Of a stretch of DNA of 64,000 nt, positions 40,802 to 48,802 are shown piece by piece (within the stretch, counting starts at the first letter, position 1; every line of letters starts with the position of its first letter). The DNA comes from Bacillota bacterium. GTDB taxonomy: Bacteria > Bacillota > SHA-98 > UBA4971. Position numbers and translations under genes: made by a program. The stretch is from contig JASEJE010000002.1 of NCBI GenBank assembly GCA_030024085.1, positions 124,001 to 188,000 of the forward strand, read 5' to 3'. The notes below the pieces were generated by a model. That model was given only the letters and a program-made list of their open reading frames with translations, was not told the DNA's origin and searched no databases.

Positions 40802-41638
40802 ATGGCGATGCCTGTAAGCTACTACCTGCGGACGAGCAAGATGCCCCACATATGGTGTGCGGGGTGCGGGCACGGGATAGTGCTCGGCGCCGTGCTACGG
40901 GCCATAGACTCGCTGGGCCTCGACAAGGACCAGGTGTGCGTGGTCTCGGGGATAGGGTGCGCCTCACGGGCGCCCGGGTACCTCGACTTCAACACGCTCC
41001 ATACGACCCACGGCAGGGCCATAGCCTTCGCCACTGGTATCAAGATGGTGAAGCCGGAGATGAAAGTCATCGTGCTCACCGGCGACGGTGACGCCGCCGC
41101 AATAGGCGGAAACCATCTCATCCACGCCGCGCGCCGCAACATCGGCATCGCTACCGTGTGCTTCAACAACAGCATCTATGGGATGACGAACGGCCAGTAC
41201 TCGCCCATGACCCCGACGGGCAGTTATGCGAGCACGGCGCCGTACGGGAATATCGAGGAGCCCTTCGACCTGTGCGACCTGGTATACGCGGCCGGGGCAA
41301 GCTACGTCGCCCGCGGCTCCGCATATCACGCCATACTCCTTTGGAAGCTCATCGCGAAAGCCATCGCCACCGACGGGTTCTCGTTCGTGGAGGCCATTAC
41401 GCAGTGCCCCACCTACTACGGGAGACGCAACAAGATGAGGTCCGCCGTGGAGATGCTGAAATGGCAGAAGGAGCATGGAGTGACTGTGGCCGGTGCGGCG
41501 AAGATGCCCGCCGAGGATCTCGCGGGGAAGTTCAGGATAGGCGAACTCGGCGCGAGGACCAGGCCGGAGTATACGCGCCGCTACGCAGCCATCATCGACG
41601 CGGCCCAGCGGGGAGAGGGTGGTGAGCGGGATGCATAA
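40802..41638 (+). CDS. korB: 2-oxoacid:acceptor oxidoreductase beta subunit (KorB)
   Basis: The 278-residue subunit carries the cluster/TPP region WCAGCGHGIVLGAVLRAI, the TPP-Mg motif GDGDAAAIGGNHLIHAARRN and NNSIYGMTNGQYSPMTP. It performs the decarboxylation and CoA-dependent oxidation with ferredoxin as acceptor. The ATG follows GGAGGTGTGATCG. Its stop overlaps the korC start by eight bases. Confidence 0.95.
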   Translation: MAMPVSYYLRTSKMPHIWCAGCGHGIVLGAVLRAIDSLGLDKDQVCVVSGIGCASRAPGYLDFNTLHTTHGRAIAFATGIKMVKPEMKVIVLTGDGDAAAIGGNHLIHAARRNIGIATVCFNNSIYGMTNGQYSPMTPTGSYASTAPYGNIEEPFDLCDLVYAAGASYVARGSAYHAILLWKLIAKAIATDGFSFVEAITQCPTYYGRRNKMRSAVEMLKWQKEHGVTVAGAAKMPAEDLAGKFRIGELGARTRPEYTRRYAAIIDAAQRGEGGERDA

Positions 41639-42227
41639 GGAGATCAGGCTCTCAGGCACAGGGGGGCAGGGACTGATCCTCGCGGGCATAATCCTCGCTG
41701 AGGCTGCCGTTCACGACGGCCGCGAGGTCATCGAGACGCAGTCTTACGGCCCCGAGGCGCGCGGCGGAGCGAGCCGGGCCGAGGTCATCATCGCCGATGA
41801 GGCCATCGACTACCCCAAGGTCGGCGTGGCCGACGTGGTGCTGGTGATGTCACAGGAGGCGTGCAACAGGTACGCCGCCCAGGTGAAGCCCGGCGGGCTT
41901 GTGGTAGTTGATGAGACAAACGTGAAGTCTGTGCCCGACGTGGCAGGTGCCCGGGTAGTGCGCCTCCCGATCACCGACATCGCGAGGCACGAGGTGGGGA
42001 GGCAGGTCACTGCAAACATGGTGGCCCTTGGCGCGCTCGTGGGGATTGCGGGCCTGGCGACGCCGGAGGCGGCCGAGCGGGCTGTGAGAGAGCGAGTGCC
42101 GAAGGGAACGGAGGAACTGAACCTCAAGGCGTTCAGGCTCGGGATGGAACTGGCGATGGAACGGGCGAGGGAACGGGCGAGGGAACGGGCGAGGGAACGG
42201 GTGAGGGAGGCTTCGGATGCGACATGA
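41631..42227 (+). CDS. korC: 2-oxoacid:acceptor oxidoreductase gamma subunit (KorC)
   Basis: The 198-residue subunit starts HKEIRLSGTGGQGLILAGIIL and contains QSYGPEARGGASRAEVII, both KorC/PorG signatures. The C-terminus is unusual: after LGMELAM it ends in four copies of an Arg/Glu-rich tetrad (ERAR) encoded by a 12-bp tandem repeat. The GTG at 41619 is the alternative start. Its stop overlaps the sucC ATG (ATGA). Confidence 0.92.
   Translation: MHKEIRLSGTGGQGLILAGIILAEAAVHDGREVIETQSYGPEARGGASRAEVIIADEAIDYPKVGVADVVLVMSQEACNRYAAQVKPGGLVVVDETNVKSVPDVAGARVVRLPITDIARHEVGRQVTANMVALGALVGIAGLATPEAAERAVRERVPKGTEELNLKAFRLGMELAMERARERARERARERVREASDAT
42159..42206 (+). repeat. 12-bp tandem repeat within korC
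   Basis: Four adjacent copies of GAACGGGCGAGG (the last has one change) encode a charged helical tail. Copy-number change would keep the frame and only lengthen or shorten the tail. Confidence 0.9.
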
Positions 42228-43366
42228 AACTCCACGAATATCAGGCCAAGGAGACAATGAGGCGCTACGGGATCCGGACCCCGCGCGGAGAGGTCGCGTG
42301 CACCGCCGATGAGGCGGGCGAGATCGCGACGAGGCTCGGGTGCCGGGTGGCCGTGAAGGCGCAGGTGCACGTCGGGGGCAGGGGCAAGGCGGGCGGCATT
42401 GCGATTGCGGCCACCCCGGCGGAAGCGAGGGTCGCGGCATCTCGGATCCTCGGCATGAGCATAAAGGGCCTCACGGTGACGAGGGTACTCGTGGAGGAGG
42501 CCGTGAAGGCCGCGAGGGAGTATTACGCAGGCATGACTGTGGACCGCGCCCGCCGCTCCATCGTGGTGATGGCGAGCAACGAGGGTGGGGTGGACATCGA
42601 GGAGGTGGCCGCCTGGTCGCCGGAGAAGATCGTTCAGGTCTGGGTGAGCCCCCGGGAAGGTCTCGAGCCGTGGCAGGCGAGGTCGCTTGCGCTTGCAGCA
42701 GGGTTCGACCGGAGAGCGGTGAGCGGGGCGGGCACCTATCTCGCCAGTCTCTTCCGCCTCTTTGTGCGGGAGGATGCGTCTCTTGCCGAGATCAACCCGC
42801 TCATGCTCTCCGAGGATGGTGCCGTGATCGCGGCCGACGCCAAGATCACCATCGACGACAACGCCATCATGCGCCATCCCGAGTATCGTGCGCTTTCGGA
42901 TGAGGACAGCGATGACGAACTCGAGCGCGAGGCCCACAGGCGGGGCCTCACCTACGTCAAGCTGGACGGCGACATCGGCGTCATCGGGAACGGGGCCGGG
43001 CTTGTCATGGCAACGCTCGACGCCATCAGCTCGCAAGGCGGCCGGGCCGCGAACTTCCTCGACATCGGCGGCGGCGCCAGGGCTGACGTGGTAAGGAATG
43101 CGCTTGAGCTCATCCTGATGGATAGCCGCGTGAAAGCCATCCTCATCAATGTCTTCGGCGGCATCACCAGGTGCGATGAGGTGGCCTCCGGGCTTCTCAC
43201 CGCTGCGGAGTCGGTGGGCGTGCGCGTGCCCATGGTCGTAAGGCTTGCGGGCACCAGGGAGGAAGAAGGCAGGGCACTCCTGCGCAAGACTTCCGTTGTG
43301 GCGGCCGAGGGCATGGCGGATGCTGCGAGGCAGGCGGTGGCGCTTGCGTCGGGAGGGGTGAAGTGA
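42224..43366 (+). CDS. sucC: Succinyl-CoA synthetase (ADP/GDP-forming) beta subunit
   Basis: The 380-residue ATP-grasp subunit begins [17 protein letters not shown] and contains [42 protein letters not shown] and the CoA-side loop [15 protein letters not shown]. It makes succinate plus nucleoside triphosphate from succinyl-CoA, or the reverse. It is coupled to korC (ATGA overlap) and sucD (TGATG overlap), giving a 2-oxoglutarate to succinate module. Confidence 0.96.
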   Translation: MKLHEYQAKETMRRYGIRTPRGEVACTADEAGEIATRLGCRVAVKAQVHVGGRGKAGGIAIAATPAEARVAASRILGMSIKGLTVTRVLVEEAVKAAREYYAGMTVDRARRSIVVMASNEGGVDIEEVAAWSPEKIVQVWVSPREGLEPWQARSLALAAGFDRRAVSGAGTYLASLFRLFVREDASLAEINPLMLSEDGAVIAADAKITIDDNAIMRHPEYRALSDEDSDDELEREAHRRGLTYVKLDGDIGVIGNGAGLVMATLDAISSQGGRAANFLDIGGGARADVVRNALELILMDSRVKAILINVFGGITRCDEVASGLLTAAESVGVRVPMVVRLAGTREEEGRALLRKTSVVAAEGMADAARQAVALASGGVK

Positions 43367-44241
43367 TGGGCATCTTCGTGGACGATGATACCAGGCTCGT
43401 GGTGCAGGGGATCACCGGCAGGGAAGGTCGGTTTCACGCCGGCCGCATGAGGGAATACGGCACGAATGTAGTCGCAGGAGTCACCCCCGGGCGGGGAGGC
43501 GTCGATGTCGACGGCGTTCCCGTGTTTGACACCGTGTCGGAGGCTGTGAGGCAGACGGGCGCCAATGCGTCATGCATATTCGTGCCGGCCTCGGCAGCGG
43601 CCGACGCCGCGACCGAAGCCCTCGCCGCCGGGATCGAGACCGTAGTGTGCATCACCGAGGGCATCCCGACGCTGGACGTGATGAACCTTCTCGACACCGC
43701 AAAGGCGCGGGGCTGGAGGGGACGGGTCATCGGCCCGAACTGCCCGGGGCTTGTGACCTGTGGCAAGGCCCTGGTCGGCATCATGCCCGGGCGCATCTTC
43801 ACTCCCGGACCCGTGGGCCTTGTGTCGAGGAGCGGGACCCTTACTTACGAGGTGGTGAACCTCCTCACGTCGAGGGGAATCGGCCAGTCCACCTGCGTGG
43901 GGGTCGGGGGCGACCCGATAATCGGGACGAATTTCGTGGGTTGCCTGGCCGAGTTCGAACGCGACTCTGATACCAGGGCCGTGGTGCTCATCGGTGAGAT
44001 CGGCGGTCAGGATGAAGAAGACGCCGCGGCGTTCATCCGCGACAATATGACCAGGCCGGTCATCGCATTCGTGTCAGGCCGCACTGCTCCGCCAGGGAAA
44101 CGTATGGGACACGCAGGCGCAATAGTGTCGGGCAACATGGGGACTGCGGAGTCGAAGGTGAAGGCGTTCCGTGAGGCGGGGGTGCCTGTCGCAGACAGCA
44201 TCGCCGAGATCGCGGACCTGGTGGCGAAAGCGTTGGGATGA
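43366..44241 (+). CDS. sucD: Succinyl-CoA synthetase alpha subunit
   Basis: The 291-residue subunit has the CoA-binding start [58 protein letters not shown] and the phosphorylated His in [13 protein letters not shown]. It forms the synthetase with SucC. ATG 43366 overlaps the sucC stop and has GGGAGGGG upstream; GTG 43363 is possible. It ends the 17-kb plus-strand run; a strong hairpin follows at 44453. Confidence 0.96.
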   Translation: MGIFVDDDTRLVVQGITGREGRFHAGRMREYGTNVVAGVTPGRGGVDVDGVPVFDTVSEAVRQTGANASCIFVPASAAADAATEALAAGIETVVCITEGIPTLDVMNLLDTAKARGWRGRVIGPNCPGLVTCGKALVGIMPGRIFTPGPVGLVSRSGTLTYEVVNLLTSRGIGQSTCVGVGGDPIIGTNFVGCLAEFERDSDTRAVVLIGEIGGQDEEDAAAFIRDNMTRPVIAFVSGRTAPPGKRMGHAGAIVSGNMGTAESKVKAFREAGVPVADSIAEIADLVAKALG

Positions 44242-44452
44242 GGACGGCCGACTGTAGGACCTGCCAGGCATGCGGTTCACTGGTCCGCGTCGGTTGGCCG
44301 GCGGATCACGGATTGCCGACGCCTGCGCTGCGGGGCCTTTGACTCCAGGTAGAGGAGGGCGATACCGGCACCACGTGATAAATGCCGCCCGCCTCTGGAC
44401 TCACACTCAGCAGGCTTTCGGCTGCAGGACACTGGCTGCTCGGCAAGAGCGC

Positions 44453-44494
44453 GACCGAGGGGTGGGCCGCCGGTGGGGCGCCCACCCCTCGGTC
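44453..44494. terminator. Bidirectional terminator candidate after sucD
   Basis: A perfect 14-bp stem GACCGAGGGGTGGG/CCCACCCCTCGGTC encloses a 14-base loop. It lies between the convergent sucD and tiny membrane protein genes. No T tract follows on either strand. Nothing else is recognised in 44242-44533. Confidence 0.6.
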
Positions 44495-44533
44495 ATGACG
44501 TGGCGGTGGCGCTGCTCTTCCGCATCAGCCGCA

Positions 44534-44644
44534 TCAGCTTGCCTTCGAGCCAAGCGGGATGAAGAAGAACAGGAACATGATGGGTATGAACACGATGACG
44601 AAGATAAGGACTATCCATATTATCGTAAAGAACTCCTGGGTCAT
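44534..44644 (-). CDS. Tiny single-helix membrane protein (36 aa), family member 1
   Basis: A short frame starts at ATG 44644 with AGGGAGGT 8 bases upstream and ends at TGA 44534. The product starts MTQEFFTIIW, continues with a long hydrophobic segment containing IFVIVFIPIMFLFFFIP, and ends LGSKAS. It shares the start MTQE, the Pro near residue 21 and the final (W/G)SK motif with the two proteins at 46893 and 47134. The conserved start region and good ribosome site argue that it is real. It resembles small sporulation-type membrane peptides in size and pattern only; function is unknown. Confidence 0.75.
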   Translation of the reverse strand: MTQEFFTIIWIVLIFVIVFIPIMFLFFFIPLGSKAS

Positions 44645-44697
44645 CTAGGATACCTCCCTTCGAAGTCGGACGCCTCGCGCCCCCCGGTCCCGGGTGG

Positions 44698-45450
44698 CTA
44701 ATCGATAGGCATTGCCGTGTCCGGGTCCGCGTCCTTGAGGAACTGAGTGAGCATGCCTGCAACGAACCTCTGGAACTGCGGCGTCTTCGCGAGCTCGAGG
44801 AGGAGCGTGAGAGAGCCGCCAGGGATGGGCAGCGACCCAGCCTCCCGGACTCCAGCACTTTCAGCCAGCGATGCCTTGACCATGGCGCTGATCTGCGCGA
44901 GCGCCCCTGCTGCCTCATCGGCCAGCTTGATAGACGACTGGACCTTGTCGAGCGTGCTGTTCACGCTGCCGTCCGCGATGGCCCCGCGAAGCACCACTTT
45001 CGCACGAGAGATCAGGTTTGGACGCGACGCCGGCGCTGTCTCCTTTCCGATGTCGCTGGGCTTCGCCTCGTTGCCGGGAGCGCCATCCCCGTTCCCGGCC
45101 GGGGCGTTCCCACCCGGGGTCGGCTCGACCGCCGGGCCGTTTTGACGGTGCTGGTGAGCCCCGCGCGCCGTCTCCCTGTTCTGGATGGCGGCCCTCATGA
45201 AGCCTCCAGACGCGGCAACACGTCCTCTCTCGGCCCCTCTCTCAACCGGGGGCGCCGCTGATGTCGTCTCCTCGCCGCCCGGTGCACAGGAGGATTCGAC
45301 GGCATCAAGCCTGGATGAGACCTTTTCGTATGACTCCTCGAGTCGCCGAAGGCTCCGTTCGAGCCGTTGCAGCACCTGGTTTTGCTGCACTACGGCTTCC
45401 TGCAGCATCTGCATTTCTCGACGGGAATCCCTCGTATCCTGAACCTCCAT
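44698..45450 (-). CDS. Coiled-coil protein of unknown function
   Basis: The 250-residue product has an N-terminal coiled coil (about residues 10-50, MLQEAVVQQNQVLQRLERSLRRLEESYEKV split by heptads), a low-complexity Gly/Pro/Ala middle (about 55-145) and a conserved-looking C-terminal region (about 150-250) with LLLELAKTPQFQRFVAGMLTQFLKD. No signal peptide or membrane helix is present. It lies 53 bases upstream of tiny membrane protein 1 on the same strand and diverges from the 45686 gene. I do not recognise the family. Confidence 0.7.
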   Translation of the reverse strand: MEVQDTRDSRREMQMLQEAVVQQNQVLQRLERSLRRLEESYEKVSSRLDAVESSCAPGGEETTSAAPPVERGAERGRVAASGGFMRAAIQNRETARGAHQHRQNGPAVEPTPGGNAPAGNGDGAPGNEAKPSDIGKETAPASRPNLISRAKVVLRGAIADGSVNSTLDKVQSSIKLADEAAGALAQISAMVKASLAESAGVREAGSLPIPGGSLTLLLELAKTPQFQRFVAGMLTQFLKDADPDTAMPID

Positions 45451-45685
45451 AGAAAACCACCCCGCTGCCTACCTGCGCCCTGGGAGTCGCGTTGTCAGTC
45501 GGCATTACATTATATGAGCCTCCGTCCGGAGTGTGTGCGAAGCCACGGGCGCTTGGAAGATGCGGCTGTACCCGCACCAAGGTGCGTCCATATGAATAGA
45601 ATCTATCAGCACAGGGCAGCGTCCCTGCACGACTCATTCGGTGCAGGCCGGCGGACCAGCACCGGGAAGGTGGGGTATCACGTAC

Positions 45686-46054
45686 ATGACAGGCGGAATG
45701 GACGAACTCGCTTCCGAAATCCGTAAGAAGCTGGAACATAACGAAGGGGGGGCTATCGCGGGGATCCTGCATGACATGGGAGTCTCCCTGGATGACCCGG
45801 ACCGGATCAAGGGACTTCTCGGGGGGCTCGGATACGGCGATTCCCAGCTCTTTGACCCGGCACAACTCGTGAAGATCGCCGAGAGCTTCCTCGCGTCTAT
45901 GCCCGAGGAGACCAGACGCCAGCTTCTCGGCGTCGTATTCCAGGTGGCTGCCGACATGGGTCCGGGGAACGTGCCGAAAGAGATCCTGGGGGCACTATCG
46001 TCCGCCTCGACCAAGGATGGCGCGGATACCTCACCCGGCGAACACCAGGGTTAG
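45686..46054 (+). CDS. Helical protein of unknown function (122 aa)
   Basis: The product (MTGGMDELASEIRKKLEHNE...) is soluble and rich in helices, with LLGGLGYGDSQLFDPAQLV and MPEETRRQLLGVVFQVAADMG. The latter segment loosely echoes the C-terminal helix of the divergent coiled-coil protein. ATG 45686 is preferred although its ribosome site (GGAAGGTGGGG) is distant; ATG 45698 is possible. The divergent pair suggests a shared process. Function unknown. Confidence 0.65.
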   Translation: MTGGMDELASEIRKKLEHNEGGAIAGILHDMGVSLDDPDRIKGLLGGLGYGDSQLFDPAQLVKIAESFLASMPEETRRQLLGVVFQVAADMGPGNVPKEILGALSSASTKDGADTSPGEHQG

Positions 46055-46254
46055 GCACCAGATCAGGGAATCCTGCGGCCTATGGGCCGTCGGGCATCTT
46101 CTGCGGTTTCACGTGATCGTGCAGGCCGCGCGCACCGGACCTGGTGCCGACGACGCCCGTAGATGCTGCGGAGTCCCTGGGGTTTTCACTCAAAGCAGGC
46201 AACCGGGGTGGGGCATCCCGGGAGGCGGTCGCCTTTGAGGGGGGTGACCATGAG

Positions 46255-46458
46255 ATGCTCTTCGGCAGACTACGGGGGAAGATCGCTGAGCAGACGAGCC
46301 TGGACAGGATCATCGACGTGCTCGACCTTCTAGGTAGCATATTCTTTTTGATAGCCGCGATCCTCGCCTTTTTCGTTCCGCGGCCCGCTCCTTCTCCGCC
46401 CCCCGTATCCGGCAGTGGCCCGCGATTGCCGACGGATCGGGCACTGGACAGGAGGTGA
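46255..46458 (+). CDS. Small membrane protein (67 aa)
   Basis: ATG 46255 follows GAGGGGGG by about 9 bases. The product begins MLFGRLRGKIAEQTSLDRII, has one hydrophobic segment (LLGSIFFLIAAILAFFV, about residues 26-42) and a Pro/Ser-rich tail. It lies just before truncated repeat copy 7 and upstream of the tiny membrane protein genes. I know no family for it. Confidence 0.55.
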   Translation: MLFGRLRGKIAEQTSLDRIIDVLDLLGSIFFLIAAILAFFVPRPAPSPPPVSGSGPRLPTDRALDRR

Positions 46459-46490
46459 TGGCGCCGGCAGTGGAGACGGCGATAGTGACA

Positions 46491-46627
46491 GGCGCGGCGC
46501 GCTCGCGGCGCGCCTCGTTCGAATTTGGCACACGGGCCAGCCAAATTCTCGACGCCCCGCCCTAGCAAGCACCGGCAACCCTAACACCCTCAAGAAAAGT
46601 GGCGCAGACTCATGGCGCCATACTTAG
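46491..46627 (-). repeat. Truncated inverted-repeat element, copy 7
   Basis: Only the right two thirds of the element are present, from GGCGCGGCGCGC through the stems to GGCGCCATACTTAG; the end with CTAAGTAGATC and the GTTGCCGGTGTTG arm is missing. The gap 46628-46892 after it holds no gene. Confidence 0.85.
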
Positions 46628-46892
46628 AACCCGCCAGGGACCGCGATGCCGCGCCGGATCGGCCAGTAGAGGCAGAGCGCAGCGCGGGGCATTCCTGAAC
46701 GTAAGGTCCGATAGCGGTGACGGGGCGGCCAGTGACGCAGAAAGCAAGGAGCAAACCGGCGCAGCGCCCCATATTATAGTAGCGAGGCAGGCGCCATCCG
46801 AGGTATCACCCGTAGCCAAAGGGGCTGCACGACAGAACTTCGAGAGGTCCTTCAGGCGCCTCTGCGCACGGAAATGAAGGGAGGTATGACAG

Positions 46893-47000
46893 GTGACGCA
46901 AGAGATCGAGTTCTGGTGGATAATCATACTGCTCTTCGTCTTGCTGGTTCCGATGTTCATTATCATCTTCCCGATCTTCCCGTGGAGCAAGAAGGCCTGA
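46893..47000 (+). CDS. Tiny single-helix membrane protein (35 aa), family member 2
   Basis: GTG 46893 lies 8 bases after GGGAGGT. The product opens MTQEIEFWWIIILLFVLLVP and ends PWSKKA. Its nucleotide sequence is nearly identical to member 3, with differences mostly at silent or conservative positions, so selection acts on the protein. The Trp-Trp pair at the membrane edge is conserved in members 2-4. Single membrane segment, short charged ends; likely a structural or regulatory membrane peptide. Confidence 0.8.
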   Translation: MTQEIEFWWIIILLFVLLVPMFIIIFPIFPWSKKA

Positions 47001-47133
47001 TTTCATCAAGGCCTCCATGCGGGGAGGCAGGGCAGTGGAGGTGTCCGGCGGTCCGTTCGGGTCGGCCGATTTGAAACGGTCTACCCCAGGACGGCGCCGG
47101 ACCCCATGACAGACCAGGAAAGGAGGTCTTCGT

Positions 47134-47241
47134 ATGACCCAGGAGATCGAGTTCTGGTGGATAATCATACTGCTCTTCGTCTTGCTCGTCCCGATGTTCC
47201 TGATCATCTTCCCGATCTTCCCATGGAGCAAGAACGCGTAG
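47134..47241 (+). CDS. Tiny single-helix membrane protein (35 aa), family member 3
   Basis: ATG 47134 follows AGGAGG by 8 bases. It opens MTQEIEFWWIIILLFVLLVP and ends PWSKNA; only a few residues differ from member 2. The two are a recent tandem duplication, each with its own ribosome site. Confidence 0.82.
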   Translation: MTQEIEFWWIIILLFVLLVPMFLIIFPIFPWSKNA

Positions 47242-47288
47242 CGCGCGCGGCGGGTGGGTGAAGTCAGGCAGACGGGGAGGAGCAAAAG

Positions 47289-47402
47289 GTGGTACAGCAA
47301 CTCGAACACTGGTGGCTCATCATATTCCTGTTCGTTCTGTTGCTGCCGCAGCTCGTCGCGTTCTCTACGGCGCTCGCCGCGAGCTACGCCTGGGGAGCAT
47401 GA
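47289..47402 (+). CDS. Tiny single-helix membrane protein (37 aa), family member 4
   Basis: GTG 47289 follows GGGGAGGAG. The product begins MVQQLEHWWLIIFLFVLLLP, matching members 2 and 3 at Q3, E6, W8, W9 and the LFVLL-P core, but its C-terminal part (AFSTALAASYAWGA) has diverged. It ends 166 bases before the S8 peptidase gene. Confidence 0.72.
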   Translation: MVQQLEHWWLIIFLFVLLLPQLVAFSTALAASYAWGA

Positions 47403-47428
47403 TCTGGCTACCAACTCACAGCCTCCTC

Positions 47429-47468
47429 GCAGAAGGGCCTTCGGCCTTCACGGCCGGGGCCCTTCTGC
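47429..47468 (+). terminator. Hairpin between the tiny membrane protein genes and the S8 peptidase gene
   Basis: Arms GCAGAAGGGCC and GGCCCTTCTGC pair perfectly around an 18-base GC-rich loop. No T tract follows. It could terminate or attenuate the small-protein transcript. Confidence 0.5.
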
Positions 47469-47568
47469 GCGATGTGAATGGTGCGCGGGACGTCCCCACT
47501 CACCGCCCCTGGAGTTCAGGAATATCATTTATCGTCACGGAAGTTCGCCATGAAGGAGGACCTGGCAC

Positions 47569-48741
47569 ATGCTTCCGACTTACGTCGTCTACATTATGGC
47601 ACTTGCCGCCCTCGCGCGCAGATCGCGCCAGGGTGCCGGGCCCCGGCCGGTCCGAAAGATCATCCTGTTTGAGCCTGGCGTGGACCCTGACCGGGTCCGC
47701 TCCATCGTGGAGGAATGTGGAGGGAAGCTCAGGAAATCGCTCCCGATCGTCAACGGAGTGGCCTGCGTGCTTCCCAAGGAAGCCACGGCCATGAGCCTTC
47801 TTTCGCGCGCTGGCGAGGTGGCGTGGGTTGAAGACGACTTCATCATTTCCATATCGACCGCCTGTTTCTTCGTTCTCAGGCCGCGCCCCCGACCCCGGAA
47901 GCAGAGTATGCCGTGGGGAATCACGAAGGTGAAGGCCCCGGAGGCATGGGGGAGCGCCACCGGGAAAGGTGTGCGGGTAGCCGTGCTCGACACGGGCATA
48001 GACATGACCCACCCCGACATCAGGGCGAACATCGCGGGCGGGTTCGACTGCATCAACGAGACCACCAACGTGGTTGACGACAATGGCCACGGCACCCACG
48101 TGGCGGGCACCATCGCGGCCCTCGACGACGACTTCGGGGTCGTGGGTGTGGCCCCCGAAGCGAGGCTCTATGCCGTGAAGGCTTTCGGTTCGGGGGGTCA
48201 GGGGCAGGTGTCCGACATCGTGCAGGGCATGGAATGGTGTATCGCAAACCGCGTGCAGATCATCAACATGAGCTTCGGGACTGTCGATTCCAGCAAGGCT
48301 CTCACCATGGCCATCGAGAAGGCGGCCCAGGCGGGCATTGTCATGGTCGCCGCGGCCGGCAACGACGGCAGACGTGACGGCGTGCTCTACCCTGCCCGCG
48401 ATCCCAACGTCATTGCCGTGGCGGCGTCAACACGCGACGACCGTATAGCCTCGTTCAGCAATTCGGGCGGGCAGGTGGCTATTGCCGCTCCGGGGGAAGA
48501 CATCTATTCGACTTACAGGGACGGCGGTTACAAGAGCTTGACCGGCACATCGATGGCCTGCCCTCACGTTACAGGAGTTGCCGCATTGCTTCTTTCAGTC
48601 TCGCCTGGCCTCGCCAGGGACGACGTGCGAGAGATCGTGTGCGGGACAGCCACGAAGCTGTCAGGGTTTTCCCCGGACCAGCAGGGGTCGGGCGTTGTGA
48701 ACGCCGGGGCGGCTGTTGCGCGTGTGCGGCTGTCCGCGTAA
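47569..48741 (+). CDS. Subtilisin-like (S8) serine peptidase
   Basis: The 390-residue protein has a propeptide-like N-terminal region (KIILFEPGVDPDRVRSIVEE...WVEDDF) and a catalytic domain with the triad Asp141 (VAVLDTGIDMTHPD), His174 (NGHGTHVAGT) and Ser328 (GTSMACPHVTGVAAL). The oxyanion region AAAGNDG is present. The N-terminus is weakly hydrophobic (YVVYIMALAALA) before a basic stretch, so export is uncertain. The ATG follows AAGGAGGA. It lies in a block with tiny membrane proteins and a second peptidase, which suggests envelope or spore processing. Confidence 0.92.
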   Translation: MLPTYVVYIMALAALARRSRQGAGPRPVRKIILFEPGVDPDRVRSIVEECGGKLRKSLPIVNGVACVLPKEATAMSLLSRAGEVAWVEDDFIISISTACFFVLRPRPRPRKQSMPWGITKVKAPEAWGSATGKGVRVAVLDTGIDMTHPDIRANIAGGFDCINETTNVVDDNGHGTHVAGTIAALDDDFGVVGVAPEARLYAVKAFGSGGQGQVSDIVQGMEWCIANRVQIINMSFGTVDSSKALTMAIEKAAQAGIVMVAAAGNDGRRDGVLYPARDPNVIAVAASTRDDRIASFSNSGGQVAIAAPGEDIYSTYRDGGYKSLTGTSMACPHVTGVAALLLSVSPGLARDDVREIVCGTATKLSGFSPDQQGSGVVNAGAAVARVRLSA

Positions 48742-48802
48742 GAGAGCCGGGCCCGTGTTTTCATGTCCGGATGCATCCCGATGCATGACGAGGTGATCCG
48801 GT

